DNA from: Staphylococcus durrellii
GTDB lineage: Bacteria; Bacillota; Bacilli; Staphylococcales; Staphylococcaceae
DNA: 64,000 nucleotides
Direction of reading: 5' to 3'
NCBI RefSeq assembly: GCF_015594545.1
Contig: NZ_JADIIO010000001.1
Location: 1,922,001-1,986,000 of the forward strand
How positions within the stretch are numbered: the first letter of the stretch is position 1; every line of letters starts with the position of its first letter. The notes under the pieces were generated by a model. That model did no database searches and had not been told where the DNA came from. It saw only the letters and a list, made by a program, of their open reading frames with translations. The position numbers were made by a program, and so were the translations under genes. Shown in pieces: positions 10,246-19,398 of this stretch.

Positions 10246-10917
10246 CTAGCGTGCAAACGTAAACACATCAAACTTTCTGATTTTTCTCACAAAAAATTTG
10301 CAAGCTACTTGATGCACGGTGATTCCAGTAGTATAAACATCATCAACGAGTAAAATGTACTTATCTGATAAATTAACAGTCGTGTTTATTTCAAAAGGAT
10401 TAGGTTGCTGTGCTCTTTCTTTTTTAGTTAACGTTGATTGTCTTAATTTATTTTTAACTTCAACACATGAAAAGTATGTCACGTTCATTTCATCGAGTAT
10501 AGTTGTCACTGTATTAAAGGTTCTTGCTTTATCTCTTTCAATGGGAGAAGGAATCGGTATGATATAGTCATATCGATACTCGGGTAATGATAATCTTTGT
10601 GCAATGACATGTTTTAGCGCATAATCTTTCATAAATTTGTAACGTTGTATGATCTCTTTAGCCACGCCACTATAGTTGTACTGGCAATACAACTGATTCA
10701 TTAATGTATAACGTCCCATTAAATATAAACAATCTTTGCATATTACTTCTTTATTAATCATTGATTTCAAACAACGTTTGCAATGATTAGTATTATTAAT
10801 TTTAGCATTGTGCCATTGTGATAAGCATTCTTCACAAATATTATTAGGTTGGCGTAATAAATTAGTAATATTCAGTTGCTCTATAAAAGTTTTACCACAT
10901 TGCATACATTCAGTCAT
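10246..10917 (-). CDS. comFC: ComFC-like competence phosphoribosyltransferase-fold protein
   Basis: Late competence protein that works with ComFA on incoming single-stranded DNA. The 223-aa protein has N-terminal Cys pairs (CMQC, CEEC, CKRC, CKDC) forming zinc sites within residues 4-60. A C-terminal phosphoribosyltransferase-like domain carries the PRPP-binding motif YILLVDDVYTTGIT at about 188-201. Its start overlaps the 3' end of comFA by 8 bp. The gene appears intact, although most staphylococci are transformable only under special conditions. Confidence 0.92.
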   Translation of the reverse strand: MTECMQCGKTFIEQLNITNLLRQPNNICEECLSQWHNAKINNTNHCKRCLKSMINKEVICKDCLYLMGRYTLMNQLYCQYNYSGVAKEIIQRYKFMKDYALKHVIAQRLSLPEYRYDYIIPIPSPIERDKARTFNTVTTILDEMNVTYFSCVEVKNKLRQSTLTKKERAQQPNPFEINTTVNLSDKYILLVDDVYTTGITVHQVACKFFVRKIRKFDVFTFAR

Positions 10918-12259
10918 TAATCCATCCCTTCTTCATTGCTAAATTATTCATGTGTTTAATTTTTTTACGTGCCGATAACATTGAAAAAGAAACACCTTGG
11001 TGACAAAACAACACCAATCCATTAGGTGAATCAGCCTTTCTTCCTACCCTGCCAGCAATTTGAATTAGCGTAGCTGTTTCGAATAATTGACTATTTAAAA
11101 CAATGACATCTAGATGTGCCATCGTAAATCCCCTCTCTAGTATTGTCGTAGTAAAAACCACTTTATATTGTCCTGCTCTTAGTTGCGTTATTTTCTCAAA
11201 ACGATAAACATCATCACTGTAAACGTATGTTAATTCAGCTATATGCTCTTTATATATGGAATATATTTTTTCCATAAAAGAAATATTATTTACAAATATA
11301 AGGGTGATACGATTTGACTGAGTTTGTTGCTTGAGTATTCGTAAGAAAGTGAGTTGCATTTTGTTTGGGTTGATTTTTAAATATTTAAAAGTTGGAATGG
11401 GTAAGGGGCGTTGATGATACCTTGCAGGTAACAATATATGATTCTCTTTAGCAATAGTTTTGAGTAAAATTTTGGGGGGAGTCGCGGTCATAAAAATATG
11501 ACTATAGCTATAAGTAGAGGCAAGCTTGATAGCTTTCATTAGTGTAACATCCATAGACAACGGAAAAGCATCTACTTCATCAATAAATATAACATCAAAA
11601 TGTTGTTTAAACCGAAATAATTGTTGTACTGTCGACACAACAAAATGACCATTAAATTGTTGTGGCTGTTCTTGATAAATAATGTCAACCTCTTCATTTT
11701 TGAATACTTCTTTTAACCTTAGACTAACTTCTATCACAACATCAACTCTAGGTGAGATGACTGCTACGTTCATACCTTGATTCCTAGCATAATGTATACC
11801 GTTGAATATCATTTCCGTCTTTCCCGCTCCTGTAACGGCGTGAAGTAATAAATTCTGACGTTCTATTATGGCTTTAACAATCTTTTCGGAAGCATAATTT
11901 TGTTGGTCAGTTAAAGGGAATTTCAATTCATATTGAGCACTCGAAACATGCCTAACGCTTTTAGTAATCATCACTGAATTATTATTGTCCATACGACCTA
12001 AACACACACATTTTCTACAATAAGTAATGGGTACTTCAGTGTACTTTGACTCGTAGATATAAAAATCATGTACACTCGTGCTACCACATTGCATGCAATG
12101 CCATAACCCTTTCTTTTTATATACACCATAACCATTTTTTATAATAAGTTCAGTTGTTAATTGTTGCTTATCAGTAATTAATTTTCCATATAATTTTATG
12201 TTTATCACTCCTAAAAAAAGACTAGTTCTAATTAACATTATGCGTCTATAATTGCTCAT
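10910..12259 (-). CDS. comFA: ComFA-like DNA uptake helicase, start uncertain
   Basis: DEAD/DEAH-type ATPase thought to pull transforming DNA into the cytoplasm. A zinc finger (CMQC at about 56-59, CRKC at about 81-84) precedes Walker A AVTGAGKT at about 140-147, the box FIDEVDAFP near 225, MTATPP near 257 and motif VI QIAGRVGR near 406. The longest frame begins at ATG 12259, but no ribosome site precedes it. A good AGGAG (12212-12208) instead sits 8 nt before an ATA codon (12199-12197), which would give 429 aa. The true start may therefore be a non-standard AUA or a lost ATG. It is coupled to comFC. Confidence 0.85.
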   Translation of the reverse strand: MSNYRRIMLIRTSLFLGVINIKLYGKLITDKQQLTTELIIKNGYGVYKKKGLWHCMQCGSTSVHDFYIYESKYTEVPITYCRKCVCLGRMDNNNSVMITKSVRHVSSAQYELKFPLTDQQNYASEKIVKAIIERQNLLLHAVTGAGKTEMIFNGIHYARNQGMNVAVISPRVDVVIEVSLRLKEVFKNEEVDIIYQEQPQQFNGHFVVSTVQQLFRFKQHFDVIFIDEVDAFPLSMDVTLMKAIKLASTYSYSHIFMTATPPKILLKTIAKENHILLPARYHQRPLPIPTFKYLKINPNKMQLTFLRILKQQTQSNRITLIFVNNISFMEKIYSIYKEHIAELTYVYSDDVYRFEKITQLRAGQYKVVFTTTILERGFTMAHLDVIVLNSQLFETATLIQIAGRVGRKADSPNGLVLFCHQGVSFSMLSARKKIKHMNNLAMKKGWIND

Positions 12260-12289
12260 AAGTATTAGTTCTAGTCATAATTTTATATT

Positions 12290-13153
12290 TTATTCTTCGA
12301 TAATATCTCTACTAACATACCCTAAGCCAATACCACCTGAACCTAAATGCGCTAGAATGACGGGCCCAAATTCTGAGTAAATGATTTTATAATCTGGATA
12401 TTTTTTCTTTAAATCATTATATAGCCATTCGGAGTCTTCTTTCTTATCTCCACCAATAACAAAAATTGTAAAAGTGTCTAATGTCTTGACCTTCTCTATT
12501 ACTTTATTTTCAAGTGCAAGGAATGCTTTTTTCTTTGTACGTACTTTTTCTTCTGGAACGATTTTACCATCTTCAAATTTGAGTACTGGCTTCATTTTTA
12601 ACATCGTACCAATCCATGCCTGGGCACCAGTAATCCGGCCACTTTTTTGTAAATTTTTCAAATCATCTACCATTAAAAATGCACCAGTATTTTCACGCAT
12701 ATCAGTTAAGTCAGCAATTATTTCGCTTGGTTCTAGCCCACTATTAATCAGTTCAATTGCTCTTAACACATATGATCCTTCTACCATGGCGGCTAACTTT
12801 GAGTCAAAAGTATGTACATTTACGCCTTCAACTAAATCAGCAGCCTGCGTAGCAGTTTGATAACTCCCACTTATCCCTGATGACAGAAATACACCTATAA
12901 TATCTGTATATCCATGATCTCTCAATTGTTCATATTTTTTGAGAAATTCACCAATTGCCGGTTGACTTGTAGTAGGTATGGTTTTAGATTTTTTCATGCG
13001 TTCCTGAAATTCAGGTGCAAAAATCGTTTCATTTTCTATATAGTTATCACCATTGTCGAATGTAACACTTAGAGGGGCTATAAGTATGTTATGTTTCTTT
13101 ATAATTGACTCACTTAAGTAACTTGTTGAATCTGTCATTACAGCTATCTTCAT
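12290..13153 (-). CDS. fakB1: DegV-family fatty-acid-binding protein FakB1
   Basis: Carrier that presents exogenous fatty acids to the kinase FakA for phosphorylation and use in phospholipid synthesis. The 287-aa protein starts [18 protein letters not shown] and carries the DegV signatures TSQPAIGEF and [11 protein letters not shown] (fatty-acid carboxyl contacts). The closing segment [20 protein letters not shown] is typical. It resembles S. aureus FakB1, which prefers saturated chains, more than FakB2, as far as I can recall those sequences. It is divergent from yigZ, and AGGAGG precedes the ATG. Confidence 0.87.
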   Translation of the reverse strand: MKIAVMTDSTSYLSESIIKKHNILIAPLSVTFDNGDNYIENETIFAPEFQERMKKSKTIPTTSQPAIGEFLKKYEQLRDHGYTDIIGVFLSSGISGSYQTATQAADLVEGVNVHTFDSKLAAMVEGSYVLRAIELINSGLEPSEIIADLTDMRENTGAFLMVDDLKNLQKSGRITGAQAWIGTMLKMKPVLKFEDGKIVPEEKVRTKKKAFLALENKVIEKVKTLDTFTIFVIGGDKKEDSEWLYNDLKKKYPDYKIIYSEFGPVILAHLGSGGIGLGYVSRDIIEE

Positions 13154-13387
13154 GTCAAACCTCCTTATGTAATTATACTTAACACAATCATACCTTAATT
13201 TCTTTTAATTTAAAATTGATTTTGCATTTATTTTGTTATTGTAAACAGTGTATAATAAATAGACAAAAATCTTCACTATATAGCTAAAAATTGCATTGTT
13301 TATCACTTACACATATTGTTAGTGATAAAGACTAGTATATTACACTGCATAATTATCATATTTAAATAAACTATAGGTGGTCGTACA

Positions 13388-14032
13388 ATGGAACAACAAT
13401 CAATAATCACTATTAAAAAAGCGCACTCAATAGAAAATGTTATCAGTAAATCACGCTTTATAGCACAAATTAAACCTGTTGAGTCAGAAGAAGAAGCAAA
13501 ACAATTTATCTCTGAAATCAAACACAATCATAAAGAAGCTACGCATAATTGCTCGGCATATACTATTGGAGATAATATGAATATTCAAAAAGCCAATGAT
13601 GATGGAGAACCTAGTGGCACTGCTGGTGTCCCTATGCTTGAAACATTAAAAAAATTAGAAATACATAATGTATGCGTGGTTGTAACGAGATATTTTGGAG
13701 GTATAAAATTAGGGGGCGGTGGTTTGATTCGTGCCTATAGTGGTGCAGTCAGAGATGTAATCCACGACCTAGGACGCGTTCGATTATTACCGGCGATTCC
13801 CACTAAAGTAATAATCGCTTATGATTTAACAGGTAAATTTGAACACGAACTCGCTTCTACATCATTTATTCATCGAGACACAGAATACACGGACAAAGTA
13901 AGTTATTTAATAGACGTTATCTCTACTGAATACGATTCCTTCATTGAATTCTTAAACCGAACAACAGCAAGCAATTACGAGTTGACCGAGGAAGAGATTA
14001 AACGACTTCCGTTCGATATCGAAACACCATAA
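13388..14032 (+). CDS. yigZ: YigZ/IMPACT family protein
   Basis: A 214-aa member of the YigZ/YvyE family, related to eukaryotic IMPACT, with an N-terminal UPF0029 domain. Motifs HNCSAYTIG at about 56-64, DDGEPSGTAGVPML at about 74-87 and VTRYFGGIKLGGGGLIRAYS at about 98-117 are the family hallmarks. A C-terminal DUF1949 domain follows. The biochemical role in bacteria is unclear; a link to translation or RNA binding is inferred from IMPACT. AGGTGG lies 9 nt before the ATG. The leader contains a 9-bp inverted repeat (13299-13307 with 13321-13329). Confidence 0.9.
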   Translation: MEQQSIITIKKAHSIENVISKSRFIAQIKPVESEEEAKQFISEIKHNHKEATHNCSAYTIGDNMNIQKANDDGEPSGTAGVPMLETLKKLEIHNVCVVVTRYFGGIKLGGGGLIRAYSGAVRDVIHDLGRVRLLPAIPTKVIIAYDLTGKFEHELASTSFIHRDTEYTDKVSYLIDVISTEYDSFIEFLNRTTASNYELTEEEIKRLPFDIETP

Positions 14033-14033
14033 A

Positions 14034-14107
14034 AAATTCTGAGATTAATATGTAAAAGCTTTTCCACACAGAAAATCTCACACTTACATATATTAATCTC
14101 AGAATTT
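14034..14107. terminator. Bidirectional terminator between yigZ and tagO
   Basis: A 22-bp inverted repeat (14034-14055 with 14084-14107, one 2-nt bulge) has an inner TTTTC/GAAAA hairpin. A runs and T runs flank the convergent stop codons, so it can serve both genes. Confidence 0.85.
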
Positions 14108-14116
14108 ATTTGTTAA

Positions 14117-15166
14117 TTAATCTTGATGTTCTTTTTTCTCTATTAATTTTAATAACGGCCTATATTCATCATCAATTAAACCGGTAAATTCTACAATTAA
14201 TTCAATTGTGATAATTATTAGAATCAGCATCATAATCACGCCCCATGACTGAGATAAATACAGTATGATACTTGAGAGACTAAATAATATCGCGATTGAA
14301 TAAATTAATAATACAGTTTGTCTATGAGAATACCCCAAATCTAATAATTTATGGTGCAAATGCGACTTATCCGCTTGCATAATATGTTGTCCCTTTTTCA
14401 CACGCCTTATCATTGCAAAAAGAGTATCGATAAAAGGAACTGCTAAAATTACGATTGGGAAAAACAATGACACAAATGTAATATTTTTAAAACCAAGTAG
14501 AGATAAAAAGCCTACTATAAACCCTATAAGTAGCGCCCCACTATCACCCAAGAATATTTTTGCTGGATGAAAGTTAAAGAATAAAAATCCTAACAATGCA
14601 CCAATTAACACACTACAAATCATAATTATAAATATGTTAGCTTGTAAAATGGCAATAAAACCAATTGTTGCTAAAGCGATAGCTGAAACGCCAGAAGCAA
14701 GACCATCTAGCCCATCTATCAAGTTAATAGCGTTTGTAATAGCTACTATCCATGTAATCGTAATTGGAACACTTAATATTCCAAAATGAATTGTCGGACC
14801 TATAGGTAATGAAATAAAATCAATAGTCACGCCATAATAGACAACTACTAGAGCAGCGACAATCTGACCAATTAATTTAATTATTGGTTTCAAATCATAT
14901 ATGTCATCAATTAAACCGACAAGATAAATTAATACAGAGCCAATAACTAGTGGCTTAACCTCCGTTTCAATCGGATGCCCTAACCAGATGCCCAACAGAA
15001 AAGAAAACAAAATAACAGTACCACCTAATACGGATACTGGTTTGGTATGGACTTTTCTATAATTGGGTTTATCTACAATATCCATTTTTTGCGATACTTT
15101 TATAATTATTGGTGTAAGTATTAAACTGACAATCATTGAGAAAATGATTAATAATAATGTATACAT
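14117..15166 (-). CDS. tagO: Undecaprenyl-phosphate GlcNAc-1-phosphate transferase (wall teichoic acid)
   Basis: First enzyme of wall teichoic acid synthesis: it moves GlcNAc-1-phosphate from UDP-GlcNAc to undecaprenyl phosphate at the membrane and is the classic tunicamycin target. The 349-aa protein is very hydrophobic, with about ten or eleven helices. It shows the MraY/WecA-type motifs YRKVHTKPVSVLGG at about 37-50, LIDDIYDLKP (metal-binding DD) near 85-94, NAINLIDGLDGLA near 145-157, FLGDSGALLIGF near 205 and HLHHKLL near 270. GAAGGTGA precedes the ATG. It is divergent from gdpS. Confidence 0.95.
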   Translation of the reverse strand: MYTLLLIIFSMIVSLILTPIIIKVSQKMDIVDKPNYRKVHTKPVSVLGGTVILFSFLLGIWLGHPIETEVKPLVIGSVLIYLVGLIDDIYDLKPIIKLIGQIVAALVVVYYGVTIDFISLPIGPTIHFGILSVPITITWIVAITNAINLIDGLDGLASGVSAIALATIGFIAILQANIFIIMICSVLIGALLGFLFFNFHPAKIFLGDSGALLIGFIVGFLSLLGFKNITFVSLFFPIVILAVPFIDTLFAMIRRVKKGQHIMQADKSHLHHKLLDLGYSHRQTVLLIYSIAILFSLSSIILYLSQSWGVIMMLILIIITIELIVEFTGLIDDEYRPLLKLIEKKEHQD

Positions 15167-15551
15167 CAGTTCACCTTCATTATTTTAATTCTGAATATTT
15201 TCAAATCTTAGTACCGATCTATTATACTAAAATACTGCGTCGTAAGATCGTCTTATTTTAACTCGTCAACATTGTTTTAATGTTTTCGTATATACTAGTA
15301 GTATCTAAATACTCACTTACTTAATATAACTTATATGTATTTATGAACACAAATAGTTATGTATCTAGAAAAATAAAATTATTCTTAATAACTATTATCA
15401 TATAATTTTTAGTTTATTTTATTATATCATTCACAAAGTTCATTTAACACAAAATATTGCTCAAGTTATGAAATTACAGGAATATTGATGACAAATTGTA
15501 AGTTTTCACTTACAATGACAAAGTGTCTTTTTAAAGGAGCGTAAAAAATTA
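15167..15551. other. Divergent control region tagO / gdpS
   Basis: No gene seen. It contains a TATAAT on the minus strand (15221-15226) likely serving tagO, AT-rich sequence in the middle, and the gdpS promoter with an overlapping inverted repeat at its right end (15489-15516). Confidence 0.55.
15489..15516 (+). promoter_or_regulatory. gdpS promoter with overlapping operator-like inverted repeat
   Basis: ATGACA (15489-15494), a 17-bp spacer and TACAAT (15511-15516) form a plausible promoter. The spacer and -10 coincide with a perfect 9-bp inverted repeat, ATTGTAAGT-tttc-ACTTACAAT (15495-15516), where a repressor would block polymerase. I do not know which regulator recognises it. Confidence 0.55.
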
Positions 15552-16622
15552 ATGTTCGAAGCTATTGTTTATAATATTGCAGTTACAGTAGCTGGTATTT
15601 ACTTATTTCACCGGCTACAATACTCTGAAAATAAAATTATGGTATTTTCAAAAGAATATGTGTCAGTATTAATGACAATTTTGGCGTTATTACTTTCAGC
15701 CTACCCTATTCCTTTATTTAATACCTATTACCTTGAATTAACTTTCGTACCGTTACTATTTATAGGTAGATATACGAATGCTATATATACAGTCGCTGCA
15801 GCGGCTATTGTGTCATTAGTAAATATATTTATTTTTGATCATTCTTTTATTAGTGGCATCATTTTAATAGTCATCGCCATTATTGTAAGTACAGTAGGTC
15901 CATTTCTTAAGCAAAGTGATATTATTGCTGTACAAACACTTAATGGTATAAGTTTAATCATTTATTTAATACTAGCTTTAATAAGTCCTTATGTAGAATT
16001 AATAGAAGTATTGTTCTTAATTCCTATCTCATTTATTTTAACGTTAACTTCTTCTATTACATTTGTTGATATTTGGCATTTCTTCTCTTTAGTGAATCGT
16101 TACGAACACGAAGATAGCATTGATTATTTAACTGGTTTAGGTAACGTTAAAGAATTTGATAGACATTTAAATGAAGTTTCAAGCATAGCTGAACAAAACA
16201 ACGAAAGTTTAGGACTATTACTAATTGATATTGATGGTTTTAAAGATGTTAACGATCAATATTCACATAAAGCTGGGGACGCAGTACTAAGACAAATGGC
16301 ACAATTATTAATTAATTACGTCCCACAACATTTCAAGATTTACCGCAATGGTGGCGAAGAATTTTCAATTGTATTAAGAGATTATACTCTAGATCAATGT
16401 GTAAAATTAAGCGAATCCATTCGTACTGGCGTTGAGCAATCATCCTTCCACTTACCTAACAAAGCAGTAATTAAATTATCAGTATCTATCGGTGTTGGAT
16501 TTTTAACAAAAGAAGATTATAAATCTCAACGAAAAGTATTTAAAGATGCAGATGATATGTTACATGTAGCTAAAAACGAAGGACGAAACCAAGTCATGTT
16601 TAATCCTATCGTCAAATTATAA
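15552..16622 (+). CDS. gdpS: GdpS, membrane GGDEF-domain protein
   Basis: The single GGDEF protein typical of staphylococci. Residues 1 to about 180 form five or six membrane helices (5TM sensor of the LytS-YhcK type) and residues 190-350 the GGDEF domain. The metal-binding [13 protein letters not shown] is at about 222-234 and the active-site variant GGEEF at 267-271. Known GdpS proteins influence biofilm and protein A expression independently of c-di-GMP, so enzymatic activity should not be assumed even though the motif looks intact. An AAAGGAG site lies 9 nt before the ATG. Confidence 0.9.
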   Translation: MFEAIVYNIAVTVAGIYLFHRLQYSENKIMVFSKEYVSVLMTILALLLSAYPIPLFNTYYLELTFVPLLFIGRYTNAIYTVAAAAIVSLVNIFIFDHSFISGIILIVIAIIVSTVGPFLKQSDIIAVQTLNGISLIIYLILALISPYVELIEVLFLIPISFILTLTSSITFVDIWHFFSLVNRYEHEDSIDYLTGLGNVKEFDRHLNEVSSIAEQNNESLGLLLIDIDGFKDVNDQYSHKAGDAVLRQMAQLLINYVPQHFKIYRNGGEEFSIVLRDYTLDQCVKLSESIRTGVEQSSFHLPNKAVIKLSVSIGVGFLTKEDYKSQRKVFKDADDMLHVAKNEGRNQVMFNPIVKL

Positions 16623-16630
16623 TTCTCGAA

Positions 16631-16669
16631 GCAGCAATTCATTATTTATTATATGGATTGCTGTTTTTT
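16631..16669 (+). terminator. Terminator after gdpS
   Basis: CAGCAATTC pairs with GGATTGCTG (one mismatch) and is followed by TTTTTT. Confidence 0.85.
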
Positions 16670-16802
16670 AAGGTACAATATAAATAGTGCTTATATTTAG
16701 ACAACAAATTAAAGAAATGTAACCTTAAGCCTTACTATTGAAAGTTAAGTCCTTAGGTTGTAAACTTCAATTGTTCTATTATCCATTTTGGAGGTGGCTT
16801 CA

Positions 16803-17564
16803 ATGTCCGAATCAATCACAATTATTGATGAAAATAAAGTGATTGACGTAGTACTTATTGCAGGTAGGATACTACTTGAAAGCGGCGCTGAAACTTATCG
16901 CGTCGAAGATACAATGAATCGTATGGCTGCAAGTTACGGCCTCGAGGATACATATAGCTTTGTAACGTCCACTGCAATTATTTTTTCCTTAAATAATCGT
17001 ACAAACACAAGATTAATTCGTATACGAGAACGTACTACAGATTTAGAAAAAATAGCATTAACAAATAGTTTATCTCGTAAAATTTCAAACAATGAAATAA
17101 CGATTGATGAAGCTAAAAACGAACTTGTTGAATTACATCGTTCATCGCTACAATATTCATTTTATACTCAGCTTTTTGCCGCGATGGTTGCTTGTGGCTT
17201 CTTTCTCTTTATGTTCGGGGGCGTTGCGCACGACTTCATTTTTGCTGCCATAGCTGGCGCTTTAGCTTTTTTAACTTTTGGCTTTGTTCAAAAGTTTATA
17301 CAAATAAAATTTTTCTCTGAATTTATAAGTGCCGCAGTTGTAATTACGTTTGGCGCAATATGTACGAAATCAGGATTAGCTCTAAATCAAGATACCATAA
17401 CCATCGCGGGCGTTATGCCACTAGTTCCAGGTATTTTAATTACAAATGCGATACGTGATCTATTGGCTGGTGAATTATTAGCCGGTATGTCACGTGGCGT
17501 TGAAGCGGCGCTTACCGCATTTGCAATTGGTGCAGGTGTAGCAATCGTGTTATTGATATTTTAA
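16803..17564 (+). CDS. ThrE-type threonine/serine exporter, large subunit
   Basis: The N-terminal half (DUF1212) of a ThrE-like amino-acid exporter, encoded separately. About 120 soluble residues carry LLESGAETYRVEDTMNRMA (about 24-42), the ThrE-family signature, and are followed by five membrane helices containing GVMPLVPGILITNAIRDLLAG. The start is ATG 16803, with GGAGGTGG just upstream; an in-frame TTG at 16788 lies before that site and is not used. It is paired with the next gene, 13 bp downstream. Substrate is inferred from the family only. Confidence 0.85.
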   Translation: MSESITIIDENKVIDVVLIAGRILLESGAETYRVEDTMNRMAASYGLEDTYSFVTSTAIIFSLNNRTNTRLIRIRERTTDLEKIALTNSLSRKISNNEITIDEAKNELVELHRSSLQYSFYTQLFAAMVACGFFLFMFGGVAHDFIFAAIAGALAFLTFGFVQKFIQIKFFSEFISAAVVITFGAICTKSGLALNQDTITIAGVMPLVPGILITNAIRDLLAGELLAGMSRGVEAALTAFAIGAGVAIVLLIF

Positions 17565-17577
17565 GGAGGAAAGATAA

Positions 17578-18078
17578 ATGGTCTTGTTATATTATGTAAG
17601 TCAGTTTTTTATTAGTTTCATAGCCACGACGCTCTTCTCCATTATCTTTAATGCGCCACGACGTTTACTTTTAGCTTGTGGGTTCGTTGGTGCTATGGGT
17701 TGGATTATTTATAAATTCACAATTGATGCCGATCTCGGTAAAGTTATGGCTGCATTTTTAGGTAGTTTAATATTAGGCGTTATGAGCCATACTATGAGTC
17801 GTCGATATAAACGACCAGTTATTATATTTATCGTGCCTGGGCTTATACCACTTGTTCCTGGAGGCCTTGCTTATGAAGCTACACGATTACTTGTTTCAAA
17901 CGATTACACACATGCCGTAAATACCTTTTTAGAGGTAACACTTATTTCTGGTGCCATTGCTTTCGGTATATTGTGTGCTGAAATATTGTATTACATATAT
18001 ACGCGGATTAAACAATATTATGGTAAAATGAAAGGCAAAACATACAGAAAATCTTATGATATAAATAATAGAGCTTAA
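17578..18078 (+). CDS. ThrE-type threonine/serine exporter, small subunit
   Basis: The 166-aa DUF3815 half of the split ThrE exporter, with five predicted membrane helices. It repeats the exporter motif as VPGLIPLVPGGLAYEATRLL (about 82-101). AAGGAGG lies just before the ATG and the gap to the large subunit is 13 bp, so the two should form one transporter. The tail is basic (RKSYDINNRA). pepT follows after 12 bp, suggesting a peptide-breakdown and amino-acid-export operon; that functional link is an inference. Confidence 0.84.
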   Translation: MVLLYYVSQFFISFIATTLFSIIFNAPRRLLLACGFVGAMGWIIYKFTIDADLGKVMAAFLGSLILGVMSHTMSRRYKRPVIIFIVPGLIPLVPGGLAYEATRLLVSNDYTHAVNTFLEVTLISGAIAFGILCAEILYYIYTRIKQYYGKMKGKTYRKSYDINNRA

Positions 18079-18090
18079 GGGGTGCAGAAA

Positions 18091-19326
18091 ATGAAATCAG
18101 AAATAATTGAAAGATTAAAACGTTACGTACAAATTGATACTCAGTCAAACCCAGAGTCAGAAAGTACACCTTCCAGCGATAAACAATGGGATTTATTATA
18201 TTTATTAGAGCAAGAATTAAAAGACTTGGGACTTGCTACTGATTTAGACAACAATGGCTACTTATTCGCTACATTAGAAAGTAATGTAGCTCAAGACTTA
18301 CCAACAGTTGGATTTTTAGCACATGTTGATACGTCACCTGATTTTAATGCAACAAATGTAAATCCTCAAATCATTGAAAAATATGACGGTCAACCAATTA
18401 AGTTAGGTGAAACTAATCGTGTATTAAGCCAAGATGTATTCCCTAACATGAGTAAAGTTGAAGGCCATACATTAATGGTAACTGATGGAACGTCTTTATT
18501 AGGTGCAGACGATAAAGCGGGCGTCGTCGAAATAATGGAAGCTTTAAAGTATTTAATCTCGCATCCCGAAATAAATCATGGTCGCATTCGTGTTGGATTT
18601 ACGCCTGACGAGGAAATTGGTCGTGGACCTCATAAATTTAATGTCGACAAATTTAATGCAGACTTTGCTTATACGATGGATGGCAGTGAATTAGGTGAAT
18701 TGCAATATGAAAGTTTCAACGCTGCTTCAGCAGTTGTGACTACACATGGCGTAAATGTACATCCCGGTTCAGCGAAAAATGCAATGATTAACGCAATTTT
18801 ACTCGGTAATCAATTTAATGCGCTGTTACCACAAAATGAAGTTCCAGAAAGAACCGAAGGTTATGAAGGATTTTATCATTTAATGCAATTTAATGGTGAT
18901 GTAGAACAAGCAACATTGCAATATATTATTCGTGACCACGATCGACATCAATTTGAACTCCGTAAAAAACAAATGATTGAAATTAGTGACAATATTAATG
19001 TGCATTATGAAGATGATCCTGTGCAAGTCTCAATAAATGATCAGTATTATAATATGGGCGAAAAAATCGAACCCAATCCACACGTTATAGATATTCCAAA
19101 AAGAGTATTCGAAAAATTAAATATCGAACCGAATACCGAACCAATACGTGGAGGCACAGATGGCTCTCAACTTTCTTATAAAGGCTTGCCTACACCAAAT
19201 ATTTTTACTGGTTGTGCAAACTTCCATGGTCCTTTCGAATATGCTTCGATTGACGTTATGGAACAAGCAGTATCTGTAATTGTGAATATTGCTGAGGAAG
19301 TCGTTAATTACTACGATGAACAATAA
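18091..19326 (+). CDS. pepT: Peptidase T (tripeptide aminopeptidase)
   Basis: Zinc-dependent cytoplasmic aminopeptidase that removes the N-terminal residue from tripeptides. The 411-aa protein has the M20B motifs [11 protein letters not shown] (metal His and Asp, about 76-86), [14 protein letters not shown] (metal Asp, about 135-148), TPDEEIGRG (catalytic Glu and metal Glu, about 174-182) and a C-terminal metal His in [10 protein letters not shown]. The ATG at 18091 has a GGGGTG site; a GTG at 18082 overlaps that site. It follows the ThrE-type genes and is ended by a very strong hairpin. Confidence 0.95.
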   Translation: MKSEIIERLKRYVQIDTQSNPESESTPSSDKQWDLLYLLEQELKDLGLATDLDNNGYLFATLESNVAQDLPTVGFLAHVDTSPDFNATNVNPQIIEKYDGQPIKLGETNRVLSQDVFPNMSKVEGHTLMVTDGTSLLGADDKAGVVEIMEALKYLISHPEINHGRIRVGFTPDEEIGRGPHKFNVDKFNADFAYTMDGSELGELQYESFNAASAVVTTHGVNVHPGSAKNAMINAILLGNQFNALLPQNEVPERTEGYEGFYHLMQFNGDVEQATLQYIIRDHDRHQFELRKKQMIEISDNINVHYEDDPVQVSINDQYYNMGEKIEPNPHVIDIPKRVFEKLNIEPNTEPIRGGTDGSQLSYKGLPTPNIFTGCANFHGPFEYASIDVMEQAVSVIVNIAEEVVNYYDEQ

Positions 19327-19390
19327 TAATAAACATAAAAAGAGTGAGCGCACAACGATATGTGCGCTCACTCTTTTTATGTTTATTATT
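19325..19390. terminator. Bidirectional terminator between pepT and glycerate kinase
   Basis: A perfect 30-bp inverted repeat (19325-19354 with 19361-19390) has a 6-nt loop. Its left arm starts inside the pepT stop codon. The GC-rich centre and AT-rich flanks allow termination in both directions. Confidence 0.9.
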
Positions 19391-19398
19391 TAAATTTT

